Assembly: GCF_000970085.1 (NCBI RefSeq)
Contig: NZ_CP009506.1
Span: 4,712,001-4,776,000, forward strand
Length of the DNA: 64,000 bases
Source: Methanosarcina siciliae T4/M
GTDB taxonomy: Archaea; Halobacteriota; Methanosarcinia; Methanosarcinales; Methanosarcinaceae
Direction of reading: 5' to 3'
How positions within the stretch are numbered: position 1 is the stretch's first letter; each line of letters opens with the position of its first letter. This document shows positions 38,901 to 49,069 of this stretch, piece by piece. A program made the position numbers and the translations under genes. The notes beneath the pieces are model-generated. The model had not been told where the DNA came from. It worked only from the letters and a program-made list of their open reading frames with translations, and did no database searches.

Positions 38901-39427
38901 TTTGCATTTCGACCCCCCCCTCAAAAAAACCAACTTAATTTTTTTATTCATAAAGTTTATTGCTAATTATACCTATACCACCAATTTAAGAATAATTTTG
39001 AAAAATTTTAGCAAATCTTGTTTTGTTTTTCAGTAGATCCCTCAAATTTAGACTTGGTTTTTTAGAACTATGTAGAATTCAAGTCAAACTCATCAAACCT
39101 ATTGATCATCCTATATTCGGCAGGTCGACATTAGATTATAAGTATATTTAATGATGGCGTTTTTCAAACATTATGCAATATATGTTGGGTTTGAAACTGG
39201 TTAATATATGACCCAAATCTCACGGCATATATAAACAATGAGTCGTTTTGCAATAATGTCTAGTATCAAGAATAATGTGTTTTCTAGCAAAAACACTATC
39301 AATAAAAATATTACGAAAAAAAAGTTACCTGCCGAAAGCAGGATCATGTGTTCGCAACGGATTGAATAAGTTGAATCAGTTGTTGAAAAATTCATCATAT
39401 TTTTAAGAGGGGGGTCGGAATGTAAAT
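38901..39427. mobile_element. Decayed TIR-bounded element
   Basis: Imperfect inverted repeats close the 527-bp stretch: TTTGCATTTCGACCCCCCCC at the left (38901-38920), and at the right the inverted counterpart ending CCGACCCCCCTC-like (39401-39427). Inside, on the minus strand, a frame starting at 39398 (M-M-N-F-S-T-T-D-S) shows a plausible transposase-like N-terminus that shifts frame and stops, so this is likely a small remnant or MITE of a larger insertion sequence. The family is not identified. Confidence 0.5.
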
Positions 39428-39604
39428 TTCATAAATCTGAGTAAGAGGAATCAGAATACACGGACATACTTCTGCAATATTGCTCAAAAAAGTTCAATGG
39501 CGTGAAGTTGTCAACGCCGATTTAATTTTCCCCTTTTTGGCCGGTTTTAATTTCCCCCTTTTGATATAAAGTTTACTCAATTTTTCATGAACTCTTTAAA
39601 AAAA

Positions 39605-40378
39605 TTACTGGTACATATTTCCTGTTTTTAGACCCTGTCTTTTTCTCTCCTTAAGCCTGTAACTTTCTCCTTTGATGTTGATCGTCGTTGAATGGTGAAG
39701 TATCCTATCAAGTACAGCCACCACTATTATACGATCCTTGAATATCTCTCCCCATTCTCCATACGACTTATTTGATTTCAAGATCGTTGAACTCTTTTCA
39801 TAACGTCTGGAAATCAGCTGAAATAGGCAGTGAGCTCCTTCCTCATCAAAAGGGAGGTATCCTATCTCATCAATTATCAACACTTTATACTTCATCAAAT
39901 CTCTGAGTTTCTTTTCAAGTATTCCTTCTCTGTTTGCTGTTTTCAATCTTTCAATAAGGTTTCCTGTATTGGTAAAGTAAACCGAAATCCCTGCTTTTAC
40001 TGCTTCAATTCCAAGAGCGATTGCAAGGTGAGACTTTCCAACGCCGGGAGGACCAAGGAAAACAACATTCTCTGAGTTATGAACAAATCTCAAGGTTGCA
40101 AGGTCTTCGATTACTTTTTTATCAATAGATGACTGAAACTCAAAATCGAATTCATCAAGCGTTTTTTTCACTGGAAATGCTGCACTTTTCATTTTTCTCT
40201 CAATTGCAACAGCTTCTCTGTGCTTCTTTTCCTGTTCAAACAGATAATCAAGGACTTCCATTGTTGTCTTGTTGTCCCTTGCAGCAATTTCAAGATAGTT
40301 TTCAAGGAGCTCTTCAACAGTATTCAGTTTCAGGTACTGCAGGTTATTGTGAAGTCTCTCATAACTGAAGTTGTTCAT
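39605..40378 (-). CDS. istB: IS21-family helper ATPase IstB
   Basis: A 257-residue AAA+ ATPase related to DnaC. Walker A is GPPGVGKS (109-116), and Walker B is V-L-I-I-D-E-I-G-Y-L (about 165-174), followed by the IstB-typical F-Q-L-I-S-R-R-Y-E. It guides target-site selection for the IstA transposase. The gene is intact, and its ATG overlaps the istA stop as ATGA, which shows translational coupling. Its partner istA is destroyed, so the element cannot move by itself. Confidence 0.93.
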   Translation of the reverse strand: MNNFSYERLHNNLQYLKLNTVEELLENYLEIAARDNKTTMEVLDYLFEQEKKHREAVAIERKMKSAAFPVKKTLDEFDFEFQSSIDKKVIEDLATLRFVHNSENVVFLGPPGVGKSHLAIALGIEAVKAGISVYFTNTGNLIERLKTANREGILEKKLRDLMKYKVLIIDEIGYLPFDEEGAHCLFQLISRRYEKSSTILKSNKSYGEWGEIFKDRIIVVAVLDRILHHSTTINIKGESYRLKERKRQGLKTGNMYQ

Positions 40379-41097
40379 TCAAAACTCCCCTGGCTAAATG
40401 TTTCATAGACATCAAGAGGCCTTTTTTCAACTTCAGGACCTGAGAATTTCAATGGAATCTGTGAGCTTTTTTTGCATTTTGAGTTCTCTTTAAGGATCTC
40501 ACTCAGAAGACCCTGGAAATGTTCCTTTTTCCTGGCAATTCTACAATTACCTGAAAGAATTTCGTGTTCATAGACTTTCTCATAATCAACATAGACCTCG
40601 AATTTTCCGTCAAAAATCTGAATTTCTGCAGTTCTTCCTGCAAACCTGTAAGGAACAAAATACTGATTTCCAAGGAACGAAATATAACAGTCTCTGGAGA
40701 CCTTTCTGGTCTCCTTATGGACAACTTTGTAAGGAAGAACATGGCCCAGAGGGCTCAGGTTCTCCTCCTTAAAGCGTTCAAGAGGGATTTGATAGGTTGT
40801 TCCATGGACAGTTGAATTTACCCTTTCCAACCACCTGTGAACTTGGCCGTTCAGGTCTTCAAGAGAGGTAAACCTTCTTCCAAGGAAAAAATCCCTCTTA
40901 ACGTATCCTACCGTATTTTCAATCTTGCCTTTTGTCTGAGGCCTGTAAGGTCTACATAAACGTGGAATAAAACCAAATCATTTGAAGAAATCCTCAAATT
41001 GTGAGTTCCATTCAGAATCTGATGACTTTAAAGCTCTTTTGATGACGACCTGTTTGTCGAATAACAGGGTGGGATTACTCCCTACCCCGTCTTCTAG

Positions 41098-41131
41098 GAA
41101 CCGGACTTGACGGTTTCCCGTCATCCGGCTC
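41098..41131 (-). ncRNA. Group II intron domain V
   Basis: A 34-nt hairpin beginning GAGCCGGATGACGGG and closing with CCGTC and CCGGTTC across a GAAA tetraloop. This matches the catalytic domain V consensus of group II introns in length, bulge position and loop. Confidence 0.88.
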
Positions 41132-41155
41132 GAGCCACTACTACCCTTTCGGGTG

Positions 41156-42655
41156 TCAGTTTAGGACAAAATTGGGGCTAGTGATGCATTTCTTCCGGTG
41201 GTATTCTATGAATTTCCATTGTTCGAAATATTCTTTGTCGATAAATGGATTCTTATTAAGGCTTGCTAATCTTTGCTTAACAATTCTGGCATTGGAGAAT
41301 CTCTCCAACGTCTGTAGTTCTGTGCAGAATACGTATTTTCTTTTACCGGATTTATGCCAGTATTTGGTCGTTATCCAAGTGAAACCTTTATTTGAGTGTC
41401 TTCTTTTCGCCCAGGAGATAAGCATGTTATAGACTATTTCATCAAGTTTGTTGAAGATAGCAGAAGAAACTGCGTGATTATGATACTGTGCCCATCCCCT
41501 AATGATTGGGTTGAGTGTTTGTATCAATCGGTCTTGATCCCATGCTTTTGCTTTGTGAAGTACGTCACGGATTTTCTTAAGAACTTCCTTTTGAGAGTCT
41601 TTAGATGGCTTCGGAAGGAGTTTTCCTTTATACTTCCTGAAGTTCCATCCTAGGAAATTGAACCCTTCACTAATATTAGTCACAAGAGTCTTTTCTTCAC
41701 TGAGCTTAAGTCCACGAGGATCTAAAAATGCTTGGATGACATCGATTATTTCAAGAGCCGTTTCCGGGGAATCAGCAGTTACCACAAGGTCATCAGCAAA
41801 ACGAACATAATTAACCTTGTGCCTGTTTTGATGAGATTTGTCAATTGTTCCATCTGATCTGGAGTAAAATCTCATCGCTAAGGCGTTTTCTAAGCCGTTT
41901 AAGGACATATTTCCAATTATTGGAGATATAGGCCCTCCTTGAGGTGTGCCTTTTTCGGTAGGAAACAGATGATAATTCTCGATATATCCGGCTTTTAGGA
42001 ACTCTTTAAGGATTCGTTTATCCATAGGGATGTTATCAAGTATCCAGTTATGGCTGATTTCATCAAAGCAAGCTTTAATGTCACCTTCGACGATCCATTC
42101 AGGAGAAACTTTCTTGCTTAAACAGAGGTGAAGGTAGGCATAAGCATCTTTTGTGGAACGATAAGGTTTAAACCCAAACGAAGTTTTGTCACCTGGTGCA
42201 GATTCGATTGGGCCCAACACCAGAGAGTGCAAGGTTTGCATTGCTCTGTCAAACACAGTTGGTATGCTAAGAGGTCGTAGTTTACCGCTCTTCTTTCGAA
42301 TATACTTCCGTGTTAATGGTTTTGCACGATAGCCTTTGTTCGTTAGTTGTAGAGCGGTACGCATCTTATCTGCCGATGATGACCAAATGACGCCATCTAT
42401 TCAGGGAGTTCGACTTCCCTTGTTAGTGGTTACTTTACGTACCGAAAGAAGTTTGGCATAAAAGGACCGGGTCAGAAGGCGGGAGAGTTTGTTCACAGTT
42501 TTCCAATTTCCGTTCTTAGCTGCACTTGCAATTCGAGACTGTAGGTTATTAACGACTTCTTTCACTCTTTTCCAATCAATATTTTTCCATTGTTGAGTGA
42601 GTTCTTTGTCTGTAAGTTCCGTAACCGAAGTTATCTCTGGTTCTCTTACATTCAT
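41156..42655 (-). pseudogene. Group II intron reverse transcriptase/maturase with one nonsense codon
   Basis: The 499-codon gene reads from ATG 42655 (MNVREPEITSV) to 41156. A TGA at 42401-42403 replaces the glycine expected in T-P-G-I-D-G, after 84 residues. Beyond it the frame continues unbroken for over 400 residues. It has the RT fingers (K-L-R-P-L-S-I-P), P-Q-G-G-P-I-S-P, the catalytic F-A-D-D box, and the maturase (GIIM) domain (W-A-Q-Y-H-N-H). No HNH endonuclease motif is seen at the C-terminus. UGA is not the pyrrolysine codon (UAG) so read-through is not expected. Re-initiation at ATG 42364 would still make a 402-residue protein with most of the RT domain. Confidence 0.9.
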
Positions 42656-43365
42656 AATTAAACAATCCCTGTTGCTTTCGTGACTAATGGCAAGTGGGCA
42701 TGCTTTCGCATTGAGGCATTTTTTTTCCCTCTATATTCCCCATTACAGGAAACCATTAGCTTTTTGCCAATTCCTCTTCCATCTATGGCGTCAGTTTTCC
42801 TTACGGAATTCCTACCTCATTGAGGGCCATAAATGGTTTACCGAGTTCTATGCCATAGATAGTTGTTGGATACTTAGGAGGATCCTAAAGACCGGAAGCC
42901 CATATGTCCATTCGTCATGACACAACACGGAATGTCATAACCAAGCTTCGATGCCATTTTGGCTCATGCGTATTAACCTGCTTTCGCATGTTCTATGTTA
43001 CGATCCCTCGAACGGATCTTCACCTTTCGGTTCTCCATATGTCCTTTTCCCTAGCGGTTTGGAACTGTCAGGTTCAGTTTTACACCTCATTGTCCTCTGA
43101 GCTTTGCACAGATCCGTTGCCAGAAATGCACATCAGAATAGGGACATTCTGAATGGATAGAATGGCGGATTGTTCCGCAATCCATAGCATAACTTCTCGT
43201 CGCACCATGTTATCATAGAGGATCTCCGGTGTAAATCCTCCAAAGTACTCAAAGGCGTTCAGATGACACTGGATAAGAGTGGAAGTGTCTATGCCCAGTG
43301 TAAATTCAACATATTTCATCCTGGAATATCCAAGAATCATGTTGAAGCAAAAGAGTTTCTTTATC

Positions 43366-45079
43366 GCACTTTCCGCAGTAAAATTTCAGGATTTTATATT
43401 TTTAAAATCTTCCAATTATTTTTTATAAAAATATTCTCTCATTTACCTTGATGACTCTCTCCCCTAGCTCTGAATCCACAACTCATCTTGGTCATTATGG
43501 CCTTATTGCTGGCGTATTTGACGAGCTTGATATTTCAGATTTGATTGACACTCTCCTTCCCAAGAAAAGTGGCCATAACATTCCTCATTCTACTGTTATC
43601 AAAGCAATGTGCATTAACGGTTTAGGATTTACTGAGCGCCGTCTTTACCTGTTTCCAGACTTTTTTGAAAATTTACCCACTGAGAGGTTACTGGGAGAAG
43701 GTGTTCTCCCAGAACACCTTAATGACGATGTTTTTGGCAGAGCTTTGGATAAAATTTATGAATACGGAGCAACCGAACTCTTTAACCACATTATTTTGCA
43801 AGCTATGAAACACGTTCCCATCAATCATCGTTTCTGTCATACAGATACTACTAATTTCAGTGTTTATGGTGACTATGAAAACGATGATGGCAAAACTATC
43901 AACATTACTTATGGTCATCCAAAAGACAAGAGAGTCGACTTACTTCGTTTTTCCATTTCCATGGTTACTGACCAGAAAGGAATTCCTCTTTTCGTAAGAG
44001 CATTAGATGGCAACAGTTCCGACAAGAAAGTTCTCATCAAAACTATAAAGGAACTAACACAGAACCTGAATCTTGATGAAAGAGTCTACCATGTTGCAGA
44101 CAGCGCATTTTATACTGAAGATAATGTGAAAGAGATAGGAACAAACGCTTTTTTCATATCGAGAGCTCCTGCAACCATCAATGAAGCAAAGGAACTCTTA
44201 ATAGCCGACTTAATTCTGAAAACATGCTCTGATGAACGTTATTCTTGCTATTCTGCAAAATCCTGTTATGGTGGAGTAGAACAGTTATGGGGTGTATTCT
44301 GTTCAGAGGAAATGAAAAAAAAGGAAGAGAAGACGTTTGAAGAAAAGATCATTAAGGAGCTTGAAGCAGCAGAAAAATCCCTTAAAAAGCTTTCTAATCG
44401 TGAATTTGCCTGTGAAGCTGACGCAAGAATGGCTGCTGAACAATGGTTGAAAGAGAATGACTCTTATGAGTTTGAGAGTCTTGATATAAAAATTAAGTCT
44501 CGCAGGCTTGAAAACAAGAAAGGGAGACCAAGGAAAGGTGAAGAGGTACAGACTTTCTACCTGATAGAAGCAGAGATTAAACATGATCAGGAGAAAGTGC
44601 AGGAAAGAAGAACAAAGTTAGGAAGGTTCATTCTTGCAACCAATGATCTGGAGTTGACTCCAGATCAACTCCTAGAATACTATAAGGAACAGGGAACAGT
44701 TGAAAGAGGGTTCAGGTTCCTTAAAGATAAGAGTTTCAGAGTGTCTGAGGTATACCTGAAAAAAGAGTCCAGAATAGAAGCACTTGCAATGGTAATGGTT
44801 CTGTGCTTATTGTTATATTCAATAGCTGAGTGGAAACTGAGAACAAGATTGGAAGAAGCAAAAGAAGCTATTAGAAACCAGGTTAAGAAGAAAACACAGA
44901 TTCCAACAATGAAATGGGTATTCTTCCTGTTCAGAAGAATAACAGAATTAGTGATCGAAATTGATGGAAAAAGGATAAAGAAGGTATTAAATCTGGATGA
45001 GGAAACCATTAAAGTGCTGAAACTGATGGGAGAAAAGTACGAAAAATATTATGCGTGAAAAAATAGTGCGGAAAGTAGG
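43366..45079 (+). mobile_element. IS1634-family insertion sequence in istA
   Basis: Terminal inverted repeats share ACTTTCCGCA (left 43368-43377; right inverted, ending about 45076). The 6-bp direct repeat TTTATC flanks it at 43360-43365 and 45080-45085. The element is 1,714 bp and carries one transposase gene. It splits istA in the opposite orientation. Confidence 0.82.
43448..45058 (+). CDS. IS1634-family DDE transposase
   Basis: A 536-residue transposase with the DUF4277-like N-terminal domain (L-G-H-Y-G-L-I-A-G-V-F-D-E-L) and an IS4-type DDE core: first D in H-T-D-T-T-N-F, second D in V-A-D-S-A-F-Y, and E in G-T-V-E-R-G-F-R-F-L-K-D. The gene is complete, with ends and target duplication preserved, so this is the most recent and probably still competent mobile element of the nest. 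ATG 43448 is 82 bp from the left end. Confidence 0.92.
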   Translation: MMTLSPSSESTTHLGHYGLIAGVFDELDISDLIDTLLPKKSGHNIPHSTVIKAMCINGLGFTERRLYLFPDFFENLPTERLLGEGVLPEHLNDDVFGRALDKIYEYGATELFNHIILQAMKHVPINHRFCHTDTTNFSVYGDYENDDGKTINITYGHPKDKRVDLLRFSISMVTDQKGIPLFVRALDGNSSDKKVLIKTIKELTQNLNLDERVYHVADSAFYTEDNVKEIGTNAFFISRAPATINEAKELLIADLILKTCSDERYSCYSAKSCYGGVEQLWGVFCSEEMKKKEEKTFEEKIIKELEAAEKSLKKLSNREFACEADARMAAEQWLKENDSYEFESLDIKIKSRRLENKKGRPRKGEEVQTFYLIEAEIKHDQEKVQERRTKLGRFILATNDLELTPDQLLEYYKEQGTVERGFRFLKDKSFRVSEVYLKKESRIEALAMVMVLCLLLYSIAEWKLRTRLEEAKEAIRNQVKKKTQIPTMKWVFFLFRRITELVIEIDGKRIKKVLNLDEETIKVLKLMGEKYEKYYA

Positions 45080-45750
45080 TTTATCTTTCCATCAACATCA
45101 ACTGTTCCCATCTCTGCCCAGTCAACCTGAGCCTTTACACCTGGTTTTGTTTCATAGCGGAGTACAGCAGGGACTCCCTGCTGAGGTCGGACTTTTTGTA
45201 CGAAGTCCTTGAAGATGGTTTTTCCTCCATCAAAACCCATTTCTTTGATTTCCCGATAGAGGCGAGCAGCAGTATAGGACCTTCTTTGAGTTTTTTGAGT
45301 ATATAAGGTTTGTAAGGATCAAGCTTGCTCTTTCTTCCGGGACGTTTCTGGGGTTCAGGCAAGGTTTTCAGCCGAAGATATTTCCTAACAGTTTTCTTGT
45401 CAAAACCTGTTTGTCTGGCGATTTCATTGATGCCAAAGCCTCATGAATACAAATCTCGTATCAATAGCCATTCCTCCGTTTTCAGCATGATTTATGATCC
45501 TTGAGCTTTCTCAAGGATTGTAAATGGGGAAATTTTAACCCGGCCAAAAGGAGGAATTATTCACCGGCCTTGACAGAAGTTGATGGTATCAAGTTTAGTC
45601 TTGAGGTTCAAAAAACTTGAGACTGATTTTTACTCTAAAATCGACCAGCATAAAGACAAAAAACTCCATAACCTACTGCTAATGATTTATGTTTACATCA
45701 TTTCTTAGCATTTCATTTCTCGATCTTTTCCAAAGATAGGAATTAAAGAA

Positions 45751-47706
45751 TTAAGTGCCGTTAGCAAGATGATAAGCGGAAACATCACAATTATCATATA
45801 TCTTGTTGTGTGATTCTAAATTTCTAAAGAAAGAAATTCCTAATATTTTATCCTCGTATATCATTTTTGAATACACACTATTATATGTATTATTGAGACT
45901 TCTTGTAACCTTTATAGGTCTGTAAAGTGTATATTTTCGCCAAATGTATATTGTATCATTTAGGTTATCGTTAGTTTCAATATTTTCAATAGAAAATGGA
46001 GGTTTTTTGACTCCCAACCAAAGATCTAAAAAATTAAAACTGTATTTAGAATCACTCACAATATTTGTACTATAGTCAGCTAATCTTTCACCTGCTTGGA
46101 TTTCCTGTAGTGTAAATGATTCAGAAACTGTTGATTCTTCAAGCCATGAGGGACTATCAGAATTTGAAATAGTACTTGAAGACATGAAAAAAGATAAACT
46201 AAAAAATATAAAAAATGTGAAGATTTTTAAGTGATTTTGATTAGGAATTAATTTAGATAATCTCAAAAAACCAACGGATGCCATAATACTTAGAAAAAAA
46301 TATTCGAAAATAAACCATCGATCTGGAATAATATTTCTTAATCCAAAAAGTGGAAAACCAAATGTGATACCTAAAAGTAAAGATACGCAAATAATAAGTG
46401 AAAAATTTAGATTATTACGACATTCTTTAGAGAGCCAGATTAGACATCCTATTATTGAAAGAAATAAAAACAGCGTCAAGCTTAGATGATCCAAAAATCT
46501 TTCACAAAATGGAGGTAATGTATTTGCATATTCAGCAATAGACTCAGGTCTATTTAAGAACCCACTATACCCTCCTAAAATATAGTAATTGAAAGTTAAT
46601 ATCATTTTATCAAAAAATGGAGTCCCATCTTTACGATATAACGCTATCATCCAATGCTGTATGAGTCCTACAAAAGAAATAAGCATTATAGTTGGAGAGA
46701 TAAAAATCCGACGATGTTTATCAAAAAGTGCACCATATATTACATTCCCAAATAACAATCCGAATAAAGTTATCAAAAATATGAAAGAAGAAACTGCATG
46801 TGACAATATTAGACAAAATATTAATAAGAGTGAGACTGAAATCCAGCGTGGTTTTGGAGAGTCAATAGTCTTAAAAATACAAAATAGTAAAAAATAATAT
46901 AAGCATATACCATAAGTTGTTGTTTGAGGTGCCGAGCCCCATAATATATGATAATCAGAAATATTAATTAGTAACATGGCTAAAAGACCTATTTTTTTGC
47001 CAAAGTACTCTTTAGCGAATAAAAAAACACAGACTGAAGAAATTGTTAAAGGAATTATCAAGGCAACGTTGGAAGCAGACTTAATATTAATACCAAGTAA
47101 AATTTGGTTTATAGCTACTTGAAAGTGCATAAGCGGAAAAAAATATTCTTTGTCTAATAAAGGATCTAAAAGAGAATTGTTAAATAGTAAATCCATTCTT
47201 CCTACATGAAATAATAAATCGTTCATTTTTGCATGGCGCCATGAATCTGGCATACTAAAACCAGCATACATAAAGTAGATCGAATATTTAAGGTTTAAAG
47301 AGATAATAAATATTTTCAATATTTGAAAGATCTCATCTTTCTTTGTTTTGACCTGAAGTATTGACACAGCTAATAGAGCAACACACAATGAGATTGATAT
47401 GAAATACAAATAATGGCGATAACTTCCAACTAAATAAAGTATATATATACTTAGTGAAAAAAATATAAAAAATAGAATTTCAGGTATTAAACTCATTGTT
47501 TTTTTATTTAGTTCTAAAGATTGGATGCACTCGTGATTATAAATAAGAAAAAGATACATAAAAGACGCAAACAATAGTGCAATTCCTATATTAAGCAAGT
47601 ATATGGTAGGGCTAATTAAATATAGTGTGGAGAGAATTAACCCTACAACTATTCCACTTATGCTCAAGAAGATATCTAATCTATTATCTGTTGTTTTGTG
47701 ATCCAT
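45751..47706 (-). CDS. Large GT-C-like membrane protein
   Basis: A 651-residue protein with about 13 helices and a soluble C-terminal domain of about 130 residues. The first big extracellular loop holds P-D-S-W-R-H-A-K and later Y-F-F-P-L-M-H-F, with L-S-H-A-V-S-S in a helix. These positions match D-I-L-P-H-I-H, F-P-L-Y-H and L-A-H-Q-V-S-A of the 12524-14641 protein, so the two are distant relatives in the same role. It is probably a polyprenyl-phosphate-sugar-dependent glycosyltransferase or polymerase. ATG 47706 is used; a GTG at 47730 is in frame. Neither has a clear ribosome binding site. It closes the minus-strand operon that starts at 52829. Confidence 0.65.
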   Translation of the reverse strand: MDHKTTDNRLDIFLSISGIVVGLILSTLYLISPTIYLLNIGIALLFASFMYLFLIYNHECIQSLELNKKTMSLIPEILFFIFFSLSIYILYLVGSYRHYLYFISISLCVALLAVSILQVKTKKDEIFQILKIFIISLNLKYSIYFMYAGFSMPDSWRHAKMNDLLFHVGRMDLLFNNSLLDPLLDKEYFFPLMHFQVAINQILLGINIKSASNVALIIPLTISSVCVFLFAKEYFGKKIGLLAMLLINISDYHILWGSAPQTTTYGICLYYFLLFCIFKTIDSPKPRWISVSLLLIFCLILSHAVSSFIFLITLFGLLFGNVIYGALFDKHRRIFISPTIMLISFVGLIQHWMIALYRKDGTPFFDKMILTFNYYILGGYSGFLNRPESIAEYANTLPPFCERFLDHLSLTLFLFLSIIGCLIWLSKECRNNLNFSLIICVSLLLGITFGFPLFGLRNIIPDRWFIFEYFFLSIMASVGFLRLSKLIPNQNHLKIFTFFIFFSLSFFMSSSTISNSDSPSWLEESTVSESFTLQEIQAGERLADYSTNIVSDSKYSFNFLDLWLGVKKPPFSIENIETNDNLNDTIYIWRKYTLYRPIKVTRSLNNTYNSVYSKMIYEDKILGISFFRNLESHNKIYDNCDVSAYHLANGT

Positions 47707-47759
47707 AGTCGCGACAATCCACAATTCCACAATATTACAATATAATTTATTATTTCAAA

Positions 47760-48938
47760 TTAGTTCTTCAAAAGATCAGCACAAACTTTGATAATTTTTT
47801 CACAGGCGATATCCCAAGTAAATAAATCAGAATATTTTTTAATTCTTGTAGAATCCCATTTTTGGTCTAAAACAATCAATACCTTTTGTGCTAGTTTTTT
47901 TGAGTTTTTTGACTCGATCACATAACCATAATCCTCGGAAATTACAACTTCTTCACTTCCACCATTATATGTAGTAATAACTGGTTTACCACATGCCATT
48001 GCCTCTATAAGAACAACACCAAAACTTTCACTCAAACTTGGCAATATAAAAACATCACAAGCATTCATCCATATTGGGAGTAGGTCATCTGGAATGAAAC
48101 CAGTTAGCTTAACTTTATCAGCTAAGTTAAGATCATCAATTTGCTTTTGCAACTTATTCTTTAAAGGACCTGATCCTCCAATGAAACAGAGAATATCTGA
48201 TCTTTCTTTTTGGAGTATGTCCATAGCTTCTATTAAATATTTAAAACCTTTTCTTTCAATTAGCCAACCGAGACTGAAAATTATCTTTTTATTGGGAGAC
48301 AAATTTAATTTGTCTCGACATGTTTTTTGATCTAAAGGTTTAAATGTTTGAGAAAAACCATTTGGAATGAAGAATGAATTTTCATTGAATTTCTTCAATA
48401 CAGGTACATCTTTTTGGTTAACTCGAATTAATGCATCAGCATTTTTCCAAGTATAATTTAAAAGAGGGTAGTTCATATTTACTTCCTGATAGAAGCGCAC
48501 TGAATTAGCATGAAGTGTTATGACTACAGGTATATTATATTTGGATTTTAATTTAACTCCAATATATCCAGATGGCCAGGTGAAATGAGCATGGATAATA
48601 TCAAAAGAAATATTTTCTTTTTTTATTAAACTTTCAATAACCTGAAGACGGTTATCAATCAGTATTTTTCTAAAATAGCGAATTGGTACATAAAAGGACC
48701 TAGGATAGTAAACCCTAACGTTATCATAACTATAATTATCACATAATTTATCCTTAGGATATTGTTCAAAACTGAAAGGGACAGGGGAGATGACAATAAT
48801 TTCTTTAAAGTACTGTTTCAATTCATCAACCTGATTTTTTACAAAACTATCTCCTATATAGCTGCCAGTTTCATTAGGATAAGCAGGTGTCAATACCAGT
48901 AAATTTTTATTGATAATTTGATCAAAACTCATATTCAT
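47760..48938 (-). CDS. Family 4 glycosyltransferase
   Basis: A 392-residue GT4 enzyme. The acceptor domain has P-A-Y-P-N-E-T-G-S-Y-I-G-D and H-A-H-F-T-W-P-S-G. The donor domain shows S-L-G-W-L-I-E-R-K-G-F, G-G-S-G-P and the E-x7-E motif in S-E-S-F-G-V-V-L-I-E-A-M-A-C-G. It transfers a sugar to a lipid-linked acceptor in the cytoplasm. ATG 48938 and ATG 48932 are both possible; GAGAG precedes the first. The gene ends 53 bp before the GT-C-like protein. Confidence 0.88.
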   Translation of the reverse strand: MNMSFDQIINKNLLVLTPAYPNETGSYIGDSFVKNQVDELKQYFKEIIVISPVPFSFEQYPKDKLCDNYSYDNVRVYYPRSFYVPIRYFRKILIDNRLQVIESLIKKENISFDIIHAHFTWPSGYIGVKLKSKYNIPVVITLHANSVRFYQEVNMNYPLLNYTWKNADALIRVNQKDVPVLKKFNENSFFIPNGFSQTFKPLDQKTCRDKLNLSPNKKIIFSLGWLIERKGFKYLIEAMDILQKERSDILCFIGGSGPLKNKLQKQIDDLNLADKVKLTGFIPDDLLPIWMNACDVFILPSLSESFGVVLIEAMACGKPVITTYNGGSEEVVISEDYGYVIESKNSKKLAQKVLIVLDQKWDSTRIKKYSDLFTWDIACEKIIKVCADLLKN

Positions 48939-49069
48939 GCTCTCATTCTCAGGGAAAATACTTGTATTTCAATATTTGAATCCACTTTCAGAATGTATAC
49001 ATTTAGTACTTGGAGATGCAGTTTTACCATGCACCATCTCTCTCAAATTTTTCATACAAATCCCCTATC

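Larger units (their letters stand above)
41056..43205 (-). mobile_element. Group II intron (full length) in istA
   Basis: On the minus strand the intron starts GTGCGACGAG at 43205 and ends TTCGAC at 41056. Domain V is at 41131-41098 (GAGCC...GGTTC with a GAAA-type loop), followed by a domain VI stem. Exon joining from 43206 to 41055 rebuilds the istA frame (D-N-M then K-Q-V). The internal reverse transcriptase gene sits in domain IV. Length is 2,150 bp. The RNA parts look complete, but the protein gene has a stop codon. Confidence 0.9.
40375..45488 (-). pseudogene. istA: IS21-family transposase istA, interrupted and decayed
   Basis: The gene starts at ATG 45488 (M-L-K-T-E-E-W-L-L) and ends at 40375. 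It is in three parts: 45488 to 45080, 43365 to 43206, and 41055 to 40375. Gaps are an IS1634 element and a group II intron. Further damage: a TGA at 45441-45443 after residue 15, a one-base loss near 45265 after K-E-G-P, and a TGA at 40978-40980 where W is expected in F-F-K-W-F-G-F. The rve-type catalytic part is visible as Q-V-D-W-A-E-M-G, then L-Y-D-N-M joining K-Q-V-V across the intron, and Q-T-K-G-K-I-E-N. All three lesions besides the insertions are point-size. Confidence 0.88.
39509..45575 (-). mobile_element. IS21-family element, split by two insertions
   Basis: Both ends begin TGTCAA: left at 39509, right (inverted) at 45575. Each end carries an internal copy of a TTTTGGCCGG-like motif and AATTTCCCC. 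A 5-bp direct repeat, GAAGT, flanks the element at 39504-39508 and 45576-45580. It encodes istA and istB on the minus strand. The total is 6,067 bp; without the IS1634 element (with its duplicated target) and the group II intron it is about 2.2 kb, normal for IS21. Confidence 0.88.

Noticed and set aside
41156..42655. Read-through of the in-frame stop as pyrrolysine
   Set aside because: Pyrrolysine uses UAG. This stop is UGA, and an intact relative would have glycine here, so a nonsense mutation is the better explanation.
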